Below are positions 51,091-59,263 of a stretch of 64,000 nt of DNA, in pieces (position 1 is the stretch's first letter; each line of letters starts with the position of its first letter). The position numbers and the translations under genes are program-made. The notes under the pieces are model-generated. The model had not been told where the DNA came from, made no database searches, and saw only the letters and a list, made by a program, of their open reading frames with translations. The DNA comes from Burkholderiales bacterium (GTDB lineage Bacteria; Pseudomonadota; Gammaproteobacteria; Burkholderiales; Burkholderiaceae_C). The DNA lies in contig JADJDV010000007.1 of NCBI GenBank assembly GCA_016702555.1, positions 434,001 to 498,000 on the forward strand, given 5' to 3'.

Positions 51091-52854
51091 ATGCCTGACC
51101 TTGTTGCTTCGATGCCGACCGCGCACACGTCCGATGCGCACCCAATGGGCGGCGCGCCCGAACCGCGCGTGAACTGGACCGACTACGGCGAGCTGCTGGT
51201 GCGCGCCGGCAAGCTGACCGCGCGCGATCTCGATCGGGCGATGGCGGCGCAGCGGGAAATGGGCGGTGCGCTCGACGGCGTGCTGGTCAGCCTGGGGCTG
51301 GTGTCCGAGGCCGATGCCGCCAAGACACTGGCCGAGCACCTGCGGCTGCCGCTGGTGCCCTTCGATGCCTTTCCCGATCTGCCGCCCGAGCTGAGTGGCT
51401 TGCAGGCGGATTTCCTCGCCACCCATCAGGTGCTGCCGCTGAAGATCGAGGACGGTCAGTTGCACGTCGTGATGCGTGCCCCCTACGACGACTACGTTCT
51501 CAAGGCGCTGCAGCTGACCACCGCGCTGCCGGTGCAGCCATCGGTCGGTATGGCCTCGGACATCGCCAAGGCCCTGCAGCGCGCGCACGAAGAAAGCGAG
51601 CTCGCCGACGAGGGCGCCGCCGCCGATGATCTCGACGGCGAGGCCGCCGACTTCGTCGAGCACCTGCGTGACCTCGCCAGCGAGGCGCCGGTCATCCGGC
51701 TGGTCAACGCCATCATCAGCCGCGTGATCGAACTGCGCGCCTCCGACATTCACCTGGAGCCCTTCGACGACGGCCTGCACGTGCGCTACCGCGTCGACGG
51801 CGTGCTGCACTCCGGCGAAATGGTGCCGGCCAGCCAGGGCGCGGCCGTCAGTTCGCGCGTCAAGCTGCTGGCGCACCTGGACATCGCCGAGCGCCGCCTG
51901 CCCCAGGATGGCCGCATCAAGACCCGCGTCAAAGGCCGCGAGCTGGACTTGCGCGTCTCCACCGTGCCCACCGTGCATGGCGAGAGCGTGGTCATGCGCG
52001 TGCTCGATCGCGCCAGCGTGCGCTTCAGCCTGGAGGACATGGGTTTCGAGAAAGACACCCTGGCGCGTTTCAACGCGCTGATCAGCCGGCCGCACGGCAT
52101 TCTGCTGGTCACCGGCCCCACCGGCTCCGGCAAGACCACCACCCTGTACGCCGCGCTGGCCAAGCTGGATTCCGAGACGCAGAAGATCATCACCGTCGAG
52201 GATCCGGTCGAATACCAGCTCGAAGGCATCAACCAGATCCAGGTGCACACGCAGATCAACCTGAGCTTCGCCAACGCGCTGCGCTCGATCCTGCGGCAAG
52301 ACCCGGACATCATCATGATCGGCGAGATGCGCGACGGCGAGACCGCGCAGATCGCCGTGCAGTCGGCGCTCACCGGCCACCTGGTGCTGTCCACCCTGCA
52401 CACCAACACGGCGGCCGGGGCAGTGATCCGCCTGCAGGACATGGGGCTCGAGCGCTACCTGATCACCTCCACCGTCAATGGCGTGCTGGCGCAGCGCCTG
52501 GTGCGGCGCCTGTGCAGCCATTGCAAGGCGCCGGTGCAGCCGGCGCCCGAGCTCCTGCACAGCTCCGGGCTCGACCGCTTCGTGGCGCCCGGCGCGCCAA
52601 TCCACGAGGCGCGGGGTTGCGAGCACTGTCGCGGCACCGGTTACCAGGGCCGCACCGGCATCCATGAGCTGCTGGTGGTCGACGAAGCCATGCGCAGCGC
52701 CATCCTGCAAGGCCAGGATGCCAGCGCGCTGCAGCATCTGGCGGCCAGGAGCGGCATGCATACCCTGTACGAGGATGGCCTGCGCAAGGTGGCGGCGGGC
52801 GTCACCAGCCTCGACGAGGTCTTGCGCGTCACCCAGGACCAGAGCGATGCCTGA
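51091..52854 (+). CDS. gspE: Type II secretion ATPase GspE
   Basis: Cytoplasmic hexameric ATPase that powers pseudopilus assembly, 587 aa. The N1 domain has LLVRAGKLTARDLDRA. The catalytic core has the Walker A GPTGSGKTTTLY, the Asp box ASDIHLEPFDDGLHVRYRVDG, and HTNTAAGAVIRLQDMG with the His box. Near the C-terminus the four-cysteine zinc site is present (CSHCKAP and CEHCRGTGYQGRTG). It is the first gene of a cluster in the xps order. A weak -10 (TAGAAT at 51010-51015) lies upstream. It overlaps gspF by 8 bp. Confidence 0.96.
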   Translation: MPDLVASMPTAHTSDAHPMGGAPEPRVNWTDYGELLVRAGKLTARDLDRAMAAQREMGGALDGVLVSLGLVSEADAAKTLAEHLRLPLVPFDAFPDLPPELSGLQADFLATHQVLPLKIEDGQLHVVMRAPYDDYVLKALQLTTALPVQPSVGMASDIAKALQRAHEESELADEGAAADDLDGEAADFVEHLRDLASEAPVIRLVNAIISRVIELRASDIHLEPFDDGLHVRYRVDGVLHSGEMVPASQGAAVSSRVKLLAHLDIAERRLPQDGRIKTRVKGRELDLRVSTVPTVHGESVVMRVLDRASVRFSLEDMGFEKDTLARFNALISRPHGILLVTGPTGSGKTTTLYAALAKLDSETQKIITVEDPVEYQLEGINQIQVHTQINLSFANALRSILRQDPDIIMIGEMRDGETAQIAVQSALTGHLVLSTLHTNTAAGAVIRLQDMGLERYLITSTVNGVLAQRLVRRLCSHCKAPVQPAPELLHSSGLDRFVAPGAPIHEARGCEHCRGTGYQGRTGIHELLVVDEAMRSAILQGQDASALQHLAARSGMHTLYEDGLRKVAAGVTSLDEVLRVTQDQSDA

Positions 52855-54082
52855 ATTCGCCTGGCGCGCCGCCCAGGCCGATGGGCACCTGGTCGAGGGC
52901 CGCACCGAAGCCAGCGCCGCCGACGCCGTGCTGCGCCAGCTGCGCGAGCGCGGCCTCACGCCGATCCGCGTCGAATCCGCGCTCCAGCTGGACCGCAGCG
53001 GTTTGCAGGGCATGCCGGCGCGCGGCCGGCGTCGGGTCGACCGCGGGCCGGCCAACCGTGCCGACGTGCTGGCCTTCACCAGCGAGCTGTCGATCATGCT
53101 GCGCGCCGGCCTGGCGCTCGACAACGCCTTGCGGGTGTTGATCGAAATGAGCCACAAGCCGAGCGTCCGAACGCTGCTGGAAGGCATCCTGGAAGACGTC
53201 AAGGGCGGCGCCACGTTCAGCCGCGCGCTCAGCCAGCGCCGCGACCTGTTCGGCGACTTCTACATCAACATGGTGCGCTCCGGCGAAGTCAGCGGCCAGA
53301 TGTCCCAGGTGCTCGAGCGTCTGGTCGAGCACCTGGAGCGCCTGCGCGCGCTGCGCGAGAGCGTCATCTCCGCCACCCTCTATCCGGCCATCCTGCTGGC
53401 GGTCGCCGTGCTGTCGCTGGTGGTCATGCTCGGCTTCGTCGTGCCCCAGTTCAAGACCCTGTTCGCCGACCTTGGCGACGGCCTGCCGCTGCCCACGCGC
53501 ATCGTCATGGGCCTGGGCGACGGCTTCAGAAACTACGGCTGGGCGCTCGGCATCGGCGCGCTCGTGCTGGGCCTGCTGGGGCAGCGCTGGCTGCGCACGC
53601 CGGCGGGCCGGCAGTGGTGGCAGAACCTGGCCTTGCGCCTGCCCGTCATCGGCACGCTGCTCTACAAATACGACCTGACCCTGTTCTCGCGCTCCCTTGG
53701 CACTTTGCTCGGCAACGGCGTTCCGTTGCTGACCGCCTTGCAGATCGCCACCGACACCGTCGGCAACGCCCGCCTGCGCGCTCGACTGAGCAAAATGGCG
53801 CCCATGGTCAAGGGCGGCGGCCGCATGGTCGCGGCCATGACCGCCACCCACAGCTTTGAACCTTTGGCCATCAACCTCGTCCGAGTGGGGGAGGAAACCG
53901 GCCGCATCGGGCCAATGATGCTTGAGTTGGCCAGCCTGCTGACGCGCGACGTCGAAACCGGCATCAAGCGCGCCCTGACCCTGCTCGAACCGATTCTGAT
54001 CCTGGTGCTGGGCGTGCTGGTGGCCGCCATCATCGTGTCCATCCTGATGGGCATCCTGTCCGTCAACGAACTCGCCGTATAG
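52847..54082 (+). CDS. gspF: Type II secretion inner-membrane platform protein GspF
   Basis: Platform protein of 411 aa with two repeated GspF domains. The first has FTSELSIMLRAGLALDNALRVL and the second FSRSLGTLLGNGVPLLTALQIA, each followed by hydrophobic helices (VISATLYPAILLAVAVLSLVVMLGFV and ILILVLGVLVAAIIVSILMGILSV). The GEETGRIGPMMLELA segment is conserved. It overlaps the end of gspE and is followed by gspG after 9 bp. Confidence 0.96.
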   Translation: MPEFAWRAAQADGHLVEGRTEASAADAVLRQLRERGLTPIRVESALQLDRSGLQGMPARGRRRVDRGPANRADVLAFTSELSIMLRAGLALDNALRVLIEMSHKPSVRTLLEGILEDVKGGATFSRALSQRRDLFGDFYINMVRSGEVSGQMSQVLERLVEHLERLRALRESVISATLYPAILLAVAVLSLVVMLGFVVPQFKTLFADLGDGLPLPTRIVMGLGDGFRNYGWALGIGALVLGLLGQRWLRTPAGRQWWQNLALRLPVIGTLLYKYDLTLFSRSLGTLLGNGVPLLTALQIATDTVGNARLRARLSKMAPMVKGGGRMVAAMTATHSFEPLAINLVRVGEETGRIGPMMLELASLLTRDVETGIKRALTLLEPILILVLGVLVAAIIVSILMGILSVNELAV

Positions 54083-54091
54083 ATACCAACC

Positions 54092-54553
54092 ATGACAACG
54101 CCCATGAACCGCCTGCGCCGCTTCCTCTCGCAACCTGCCCCGCGTCGCCGCGCCCGCGGCTTCACGCTGATCGAACTGCTGGTCGTGATGGCCATCCTGG
54201 CCCTGCTGATCGGCCTGGTCGGCCCCAACGTGATGAAGCAGTTCGGTGGCGCCAAGACCAAGACCGCCGCCACCCAGATCTCCGAAATCGACAAGGCGCT
54301 CGAGATCTTCCGCCTCGACACCGGGCGCTACCCCAGCACCGCCGAAGGTCTGCAGGCCCTGGTCGCGCAGCCGGGCGCGGTCAGCGGCTGGAACGGCCCC
54401 TACCTGAAGGGCGGCCTGCCCAACGACCCCTGGGGCAACCCCTACCGCTACGCCAACCCTGGCCCCAACGGCGGCATCGAGATCCTCAGCCTCGGCGCCG
54501 ACAACGCCCCCGGCGGCGATGGCGAGAACGCCGACCAGCGCAACCGGCAATGA
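54092..54553 (+). CDS. gspG: Major pseudopilin GspG
   Basis: Main subunit of the T2SS pseudopilus, 153 aa. The prepilin peptidase site is RARG|FTLIELLVVMAILALLIGLV, with Glu5 present. The GspG body is typical: ISEIDKALEIFRLDTGRYPSTAEGLQALV, then WNGPYLKGGLPNDPWGNPYRY, ending in the calcium-site-like SLGADNAPGGDGENAD. No prepilin peptidase gene (gspO) is in the window, so a PilD-type enzyme elsewhere must process it. Confidence 0.97.
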   Translation: MTTPMNRLRRFLSQPAPRRRARGFTLIELLVVMAILALLIGLVGPNVMKQFGGAKTKTAATQISEIDKALEIFRLDTGRYPSTAEGLQALVAQPGAVSGWNGPYLKGGLPNDPWGNPYRYANPGPNGGIEILSLGADNAPGGDGENADQRNRQ

Positions 54554-54587
54554 GGGCCGACCCCTGCCGTGGCCTGACGGCGGGCGC

Positions 54588-55052
54588 ATGAACGCGCCGC
54601 CGCGCCGCCGCGCCGGTGGCTTCACCCTGGTCGAGCTGATGGTCGTGTTCGCCGTGCTGGCCCTGCTGGTGGGCCTGACGCCGATTGCCTTCGACCGCCT
54701 GCAGATCGCGTCGCGCTACCGCGAAGCCGTCCGCACCATGCTCACCGACATGCGCGCCGCCCGCCATCTGGCGCAGAGCAGCGGCGCCGACCAGCGCTTC
54801 GTCGTCAACCTGCGCGAGCGCAGCTTCGGCGTTGAAGGGCAACCCCTGCACACCATGCCCGACGGCCTTGAGCTGCGCGCCATCATGGCCGATCAGGAAA
54901 CCGCGCCCGATGGCCGGATGGCGATTCGCTTCCTGCCGCGCGGCGGCGCCAGCGGTGGCAGCGTCGACGTGCTGCGTCCCTCCGGCAGCGGCGTGCGCCT
55001 GCGCGTCGACTGGTTCTCCGGCCGGGTCGAGCAGGAGCCCGTGACGCGATGA
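54588..55052 (+). CDS. gspH: Minor pseudopilin GspH
   Basis: Minor pseudopilin of 154 aa with the leader RRRAGG|FTLVELMVVFAVLALLVGL and a GspH-type body (MLTDMRAARHLAQSSGADQRFVVNL). The start at 54588 gives a short leader; the open frame from 54519 overlaps gspG and is unlikely. It is coupled to gspI by a 4-bp overlap. Confidence 0.92.
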   Translation: MNAPPRRRAGGFTLVELMVVFAVLALLVGLTPIAFDRLQIASRYREAVRTMLTDMRAARHLAQSSGADQRFVVNLRERSFGVEGQPLHTMPDGLELRAIMADQETAPDGRMAIRFLPRGGASGGSVDVLRPSGSGVRLRVDWFSGRVEQEPVTR

Positions 55053-55450
55053 AGCGCCGCTCGCGCGGGTTCTCGCTGCTGGAGGTGCTGGTGGCCTTCT
55101 CCATCATGGCGATGGCGCTCGGCGTGCTGTATCGGGCCATGGGTGGTTCGGCCAGCCAGACCGGCGCGCTGACCCGCCACGAAAGCGCCACCCTGCTGGG
55201 TCAGTCCCTGCTGGACGCCTACGAAAACCTGCCACCCGGCGGACTGAACGCCGCCGGCGAATCGGCCGGCTTCGCCTGGCAGGCCGTGTCCCAGCCCTTT
55301 CCCACCGAAGCCGACGGCAATGCCTCTGCCGCGCGCCTGCAAGAGCTGCGCCTCAGCGTGCGCTGGGTCGAGGGCGCGCGCGAGCGCTCGCTCGAACTGC
55401 TGACCCTGCGGCCCGAGCGCAAACCCGAACCCGGCGGCCAGCTCCGATGA
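55049..55450 (+). CDS. gspI: Minor pseudopilin GspI
   Basis: Tip pseudopilin of 133 aa with leader RRSRG|FSLLEVLVAFSIMAMALGVLYRA, which includes Glu5. The body has the GspI-like HESATLLGQSLLDAYENL and a C-terminal LRLSVRWVEGARERSLELLTL. It starts with ATGA overlapping gspH and overlaps gspJ by 4 bp. GspI, J and K form the pseudopilus tip complex. Confidence 0.93.
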   Translation: MKRRSRGFSLLEVLVAFSIMAMALGVLYRAMGGSASQTGALTRHESATLLGQSLLDAYENLPPGGLNAAGESAGFAWQAVSQPFPTEADGNASAARLQELRLSVRWVEGARERSLELLTLRPERKPEPGGQLR

Positions 55451-56118
55451 GCACGCGCCCCGCCCACCGCGCCCACGCCGGTTTCACCCTGGTCGAGGTC
55501 CTGATCGCCCTCAGCCTGCTGGCCTTGCTGATGCTGGTCCTGACCGGCGCGCTCCGATCCGCTGGCCAGACCGAGGCGCGCGTCGATCAGCGGCTCGAGC
55601 AGGCCGACCAGCTGCGCGTGGCCCAGCATTTCCTGCGCCAGGTGCTCGGCCGCGCCTCGATCCGCCCGGCCAGGGTGGGTGGGGCCGGCGCTGGAGCCGA
55701 GCCCTTGTTTGCCGCCGGCTCGGCCGCGCTCGCCTGGGTCGGCGTGCTGCCGCCCGGTTATGGCATCGGTGGGCGCCATTTCCTGCATCTGGCGCTCGAA
55801 CCCGCCGGCGGCGCCAGCGCGCTGGTGCTGCGCTACCTGCCCTGGTCCGATCTGCCGGCGTTTCCCGACTGGTCGCAGGCGCACGCTCAGGTCATCGTGC
55901 CGCACGCCGAGGGCCTCGGCCTGCGTTATCTCGACGATCGCGCCGACCAATGGCGCGACGACTGGCCGGCCCGCACCGGCACCGCCAACTGGTCGCTGCC
56001 CGGCGCGGTCGAGCTGCAGCTCACCAGCGCCACCGCCTGGCCGGTGCTGGTGGTGCGCATGAACGCGCTGACCGCCTCCGATCCCTCCGCCAGCGGTTTC
56101 GTGGCCGGCCCCCAATGA
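55447..56118 (+). CDS. gspJ: Minor pseudopilin GspJ
   Basis: Tip pseudopilin of 223 aa, leader HAG|FTLVEVLIALSLLALLMLVLTGALRSA. The body is GspJ/XpsJ-like, with QLRVAQHFLRQVLGRA and VELQLTSATAWPVLVVRMN. It overlaps both gspI and gspK by 4 bp, so the pseudopilin genes are one translation unit. Confidence 0.92.
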   Translation: MSTRPAHRAHAGFTLVEVLIALSLLALLMLVLTGALRSAGQTEARVDQRLEQADQLRVAQHFLRQVLGRASIRPARVGGAGAGAEPLFAAGSAALAWVGVLPPGYGIGGRHFLHLALEPAGGASALVLRYLPWSDLPAFPDWSQAHAQVIVPHAEGLGLRYLDDRADQWRDDWPARTGTANWSLPGAVELQLTSATAWPVLVVRMNALTASDPSASGFVAGPQ

Positions 56119-56978
56119 GCCGCAGCCGCCAATATTCCCCGCCAGACTCCCGCGGTCGCCGCGGCGCCGACCGCGGCATGGCACTGATCGCCGTGCTGTG
56201 GGTGCTGGCCGCATTCGGCGTGCTGGTGGCCAGCCTGGGCTACAGCGTGCGCCAGCAGGCCCGGCTGGTGGCCGGCGAGCGCGATGCCGTGGTCGCCCAG
56301 GCGCTCGCCGACGGCGCCATCCAGCTGGCGCTGCAGCAGCTTCAGGTCGCACGCAGCCGCCCCACTGCGCTCACGCGCAGCCCGGTCGAGTTCGCCGGCC
56401 ATGCCATCACCGTCACGCTGCAGCCGCTGTCCGGCCTGATTGACCTCAACGGCGCACAGCCGCCGCTGCTGGCAGCGCTGCTGCAGGTGGCTGGCGGCCT
56501 GCCGCCAGGTGCCGCCGAGCCGCTGGCGCAGCAACTGGTCGAATGGCGCGGCGCGCGGCCGGACGGCGGCGCGCCCTGGCATTTCGAGGCCGTCGAGGAT
56601 CTGCTGCTGGTGCCCGGCATCGACTACCCGTTGTACGAGCGCCTGCGCCCGCTGCTCACCGCCGACGGCGAAAGCCAGGCCGGGGTCGCGCCTTTGGCGG
56701 CGCTGCCCGACGTGCTAGCCGTGCTGACCCAGGGCGACGCCGCGCGCGCCGGACAGATCGCCGCCGCGCGCGACAGCGGTCAGCCCGGCGTCGATCTGAC
56801 CACCCTCGACCCGCAGTTTGCGCAGGGCGGCTCAACCAGCCGTTACCGGATCTGGGCCGAAGTCCCGCTCAATACAGGCAAAATGGCGTACTTTGCCCGC
56901 ACCGTCCTGCTGAGCCCGAACACCGTCGGCGTTCCCTGGCGCACCCTGCACACCGAGCGCGGCATCACCACGCGCTGA
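56115..56978 (+). CDS. gspK: Minor pseudopilin GspK
   Basis: Large tip pseudopilin of 287 aa. The leader RG|MALIAVLWVLAAFGVLVASL has the GspK form and lacks the usual Glu5, as expected for this subunit. The helix-hairpin-like regions (DLNGAQPPLLAALLQVAGGLP and VEDLLLVPGIDYPLYERLRPLL) match the GspK insertion domains. It is followed by gspL after 29 bp. Confidence 0.92.
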   Translation: MSRSRQYSPPDSRGRRGADRGMALIAVLWVLAAFGVLVASLGYSVRQQARLVAGERDAVVAQALADGAIQLALQQLQVARSRPTALTRSPVEFAGHAITVTLQPLSGLIDLNGAQPPLLAALLQVAGGLPPGAAEPLAQQLVEWRGARPDGGAPWHFEAVEDLLLVPGIDYPLYERLRPLLTADGESQAGVAPLAALPDVLAVLTQGDAARAGQIAAARDSGQPGVDLTTLDPQFAQGGSTSRYRIWAEVPLNTGKMAYFARTVLLSPNTVGVPWRTLHTERGITTR

Positions 56979-57007
56979 CCGACCTCTATTCCGCACCGCT
57001 TCCGTTC

Positions 57008-58099
57008 ATGCCGCTCCTGACCCCGTCCACCTCCGACCGCTTTCTCGGCATCGATGTGCGGCGGCTGCGCGTGCATTGGCGCCAGGCCGTCGACACCCTG
57101 CTGCGCTCGCGCGGGCTGCGCTGGCTCAACCCGGTGCAATACGTGCGGCTGCAGCGCGCCGACGGCCGTCAGCAACTCTGGGCCGTGCGCGGCGACAGCA
57201 TCGCCGCGGTGCCGCGCGCGCCCGGCGACGCCATGCCGGCCGACGCCTTCACCGCGCTCGAACTGCCCGCGGCGCGCTGCCTGCGCCGCGCCATCGTGCT
57301 GCCGGCGCTGCCGCCCGACGAACTGGCCGCCGCCGTCGAACTCGACATCACCTCCTCCAGCCCCTTCACCGCCGACCAGTTGTTGTGGGCCTACCGCGCC
57401 CGCCGCGCCGCCGACGCCACCACCGAGGTCGAAGCCGTGCTCAGCTCGCGCCAGCAGGTCGAATCCTGGCTGGCCACCGAAGGTGCTGGCACGCCCGGCA
57501 CCAGTCCTGCCCCCGAAGTCTGGGCCGTCGGCGGTTTCGCCGAACCCATCGTGCTGCGCGGCCATGGCGAGCCTGCGCGCGAGCGCGCCGCCGCCCGCGC
57601 CCGCGCCCTGCATGTCGGCCTGATTGCGTTGATGGCCGCGCTGCTGCTGGCCGTGCTGATCACCCCCACGCTGCAGCTGCGCGCCCGCGCGGCCGCCGCC
57701 GCCACCGCCTACGGCGGCCTCGACAGCCGCGCCGCCCCGGTGCTCGCGCAACGCGACCAGCTCAGCCGGCAGGCCGAGCAGCTGGCCGCCCTGCGCAAAT
57801 TCGTCGGCGGGCAGGCCGCCACCTCGCGCGTCATCGAAGTCCTCAGCGCCGCCATCCCCGACAGCGCCTGGTTCACTTCGCTGAACCTCAGCGAGCTGCA
57901 CGTTGGTGTCACCGGCCACGCCGACAACGCCGCCGACCTGATGCGCACGCTTGACCAGATCCCCGGCGTGCACGACGTCAAGGCCACCGCGCCCGCCACC
58001 CGCCAGCCCGGCAGCGACAAGGAGAGTTTCTCCATCAGCTTCGAGCTCGATCCGCGTGAATTTGGTGCCCTGCTGCCCAACCCGTCCCAGCCGTCATGA
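57008..58099 (+). CDS. gspL: Type II secretion inner-membrane protein GspL
   Basis: Bitopic platform protein of 363 aa. The cytoplasmic part (about 1-200) is actin-like, with DRFLGIDVRRLRVHW and ELPAARCLRRAIVLPALPPDEL, and would contact GspE. One transmembrane helix (GLIALMAALLLAVLITPTLQL) follows. The periplasmic ferredoxin-like domain has VIEVLSAAIPDSAWFTSLNL. ATG start at 57008; the open frame upstream overlaps gspK and is not coding. It overlaps gspM by 4 bp. Confidence 0.92.
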   Translation: MPLLTPSTSDRFLGIDVRRLRVHWRQAVDTLLRSRGLRWLNPVQYVRLQRADGRQQLWAVRGDSIAAVPRAPGDAMPADAFTALELPAARCLRRAIVLPALPPDELAAAVELDITSSSPFTADQLLWAYRARRAADATTEVEAVLSSRQQVESWLATEGAGTPGTSPAPEVWAVGGFAEPIVLRGHGEPARERAAARARALHVGLIALMAALLLAVLITPTLQLRARAAAAATAYGGLDSRAAPVLAQRDQLSRQAEQLAALRKFVGGQAATSRVIEVLSAAIPDSAWFTSLNLSELHVGVTGHADNAADLMRTLDQIPGVHDVKATAPATRQPGSDKESFSISFELDPREFGALLPNPSQPS

Positions 58100-58656
58100 C
58101 CCCACCCCGACTCCAGCGGCCCGAACTCGCCATCCTCGCCGTCCTCGGTGCCCTGCTGGCCCTGTTGCTGCTGGCCGGCGGCGCCTATGTCTACGGCAAG
58201 CATCAGGCCGCGCGCGATCGGCTTGAGCAGATCGAGCCGCGCCACGCCCGCCTGCAAGGCCTGCTGCAAAGCCAGGACCAGCTCGCCGCCGCCGCCCAGC
58301 GCCAGACCCAGCTCATGGCCGCCTACACCCACGCGCCCGAGCAGGACGTCACCCAGGTCGGCAACGGCGCCCTGCAGCAATTGCGCAACCTGCTTACCCA
58401 GGCCGGCTGCCAGGTGCTGAGCAGCCAGGTGCTGCCCGCGCGCGACGACGTGCCCGACTTTGACCGCATTCCCATCAGCCTGCGCATCGAAGCCAACCCA
58501 CTGGCGCTGCAGACCGCGCTGGCCGCCATCGAAAGCAGCCAGCCCGCCATGGTCGTCACCAGCCTCAGCGTGCAGATCAACGGCCTCATGCGCGCCGGTG
58601 CCGTGCCGCCGCTGGCCGCCACCTTGTCGGTCAGCGTGCTGCGGAGGCGCGCATGA
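58096..58656 (+). CDS. gspM: Type II secretion inner-membrane protein GspM
   Basis: Bitopic protein of 186 aa: a short N-terminal tail, one transmembrane helix (LAILAVLGALLALLLLAGGAYVYG), a coiled coil, then a periplasmic ferredoxin-like domain (FDRIPISLRIEANPLALQTALAAIE). It pairs with GspL to stabilise GspE at the membrane. It overlaps the neighbouring genes by 4 bp on both sides. Confidence 0.9.
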   Translation: MTPPRLQRPELAILAVLGALLALLLLAGGAYVYGKHQAARDRLEQIEPRHARLQGLLQSQDQLAAAAQRQTQLMAAYTHAPEQDVTQVGNGALQQLRNLLTQAGCQVLSSQVLPARDDVPDFDRIPISLRIEANPLALQTALAAIESSQPAMVVTSLSVQINGLMRAGAVPPLAATLSVSVLRRRA

Positions 58657-59237
58657 GCCGGCTCAGCCTGCCGCGCCTGCTGCTGGCCGGCATTGCCGTG
58701 CTGCTGCTCGTTCTGCTGCTGCTGTGGCTGCTGCCCGATCGCTCGGGCCAGCGCCGCCATCAGTGGGCGGCGCCCGCCGCCACCGTGCCCGACCTGTCCG
58801 CCTACGGCGTCGCCACCCAGCGGCGCCCGCCCGTGGCCGCCGGTCCGGCCACCGCCAGCGTCAGCCGGTCGTTGTTCACACCCGCGCGCCGGCCGCCGCC
58901 GCCCGCCCCGCCGGCGGCCGAGCCCGCCGCTGCTCCGCCGCCACCACCACCGCCCGATCAGCTCGACAAGACCAAGCTGCTCGGCCTGGTCAGTGGGCGC
59001 GGCCTCACCGGCGTCATTGCACAGGTTGACGGCGACACCCGCATCGTGCGCCAGGGCGAAACCATAGGCGACTGGCGCCTGCTGCGCGTCAGCAACCGCG
59101 ATGTCGTCTTCGCCCAGGGCGAGCGACGCCGCACACTGCATCTCGAGTATGCTCTTTTGCCCCCCAAAGACGGCACCCCGGCATCCGCTGCCGCGCCCGC
59201 GCCCGACGGCGCCCGCAAACCGCCGCGTCAGCCCTGA
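58653..59237 (+). CDS. gspN: GspC/XpsN-like inner-membrane protein
   Basis: Bitopic protein of 194 aa. One N-terminal helix (LLLAGIAVLLLVLLLLWLL) is followed by a Pro/Ala-rich linker (PARRPPPPAPPAAEPAAAPP). A small periplasmic domain then has LLGLVSGRGLTGVIAQVDGDTRIVRQGETIGDWRLLRV, the HR-like fold that GspC uses to reach the secretin. There is no PDZ domain. Its place between gspM and gspD matches xpsN in Xanthomonas, so it probably does the GspC job of linking inner and outer membrane parts. Confidence 0.82.
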   Translation: MSRLSLPRLLLAGIAVLLLVLLLLWLLPDRSGQRRHQWAAPAATVPDLSAYGVATQRRPPVAAGPATASVSRSLFTPARRPPPPAPPAAEPAAAPPPPPPPDQLDKTKLLGLVSGRGLTGVIAQVDGDTRIVRQGETIGDWRLLRVSNRDVVFAQGERRRTLHLEYALLPPKDGTPASAAAPAPDGARKPPRQP

Positions 59238-59263
59238 AGTATCCCGTCCCCCAGAGTAAGCCC

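Noticed and set aside
50677..54625. Long minus-strand frames opposite gspE, gspF and gspG
   Set aside because: The plus-strand genes have full motif sets; the opposite frames resemble no protein family and lack start signals.
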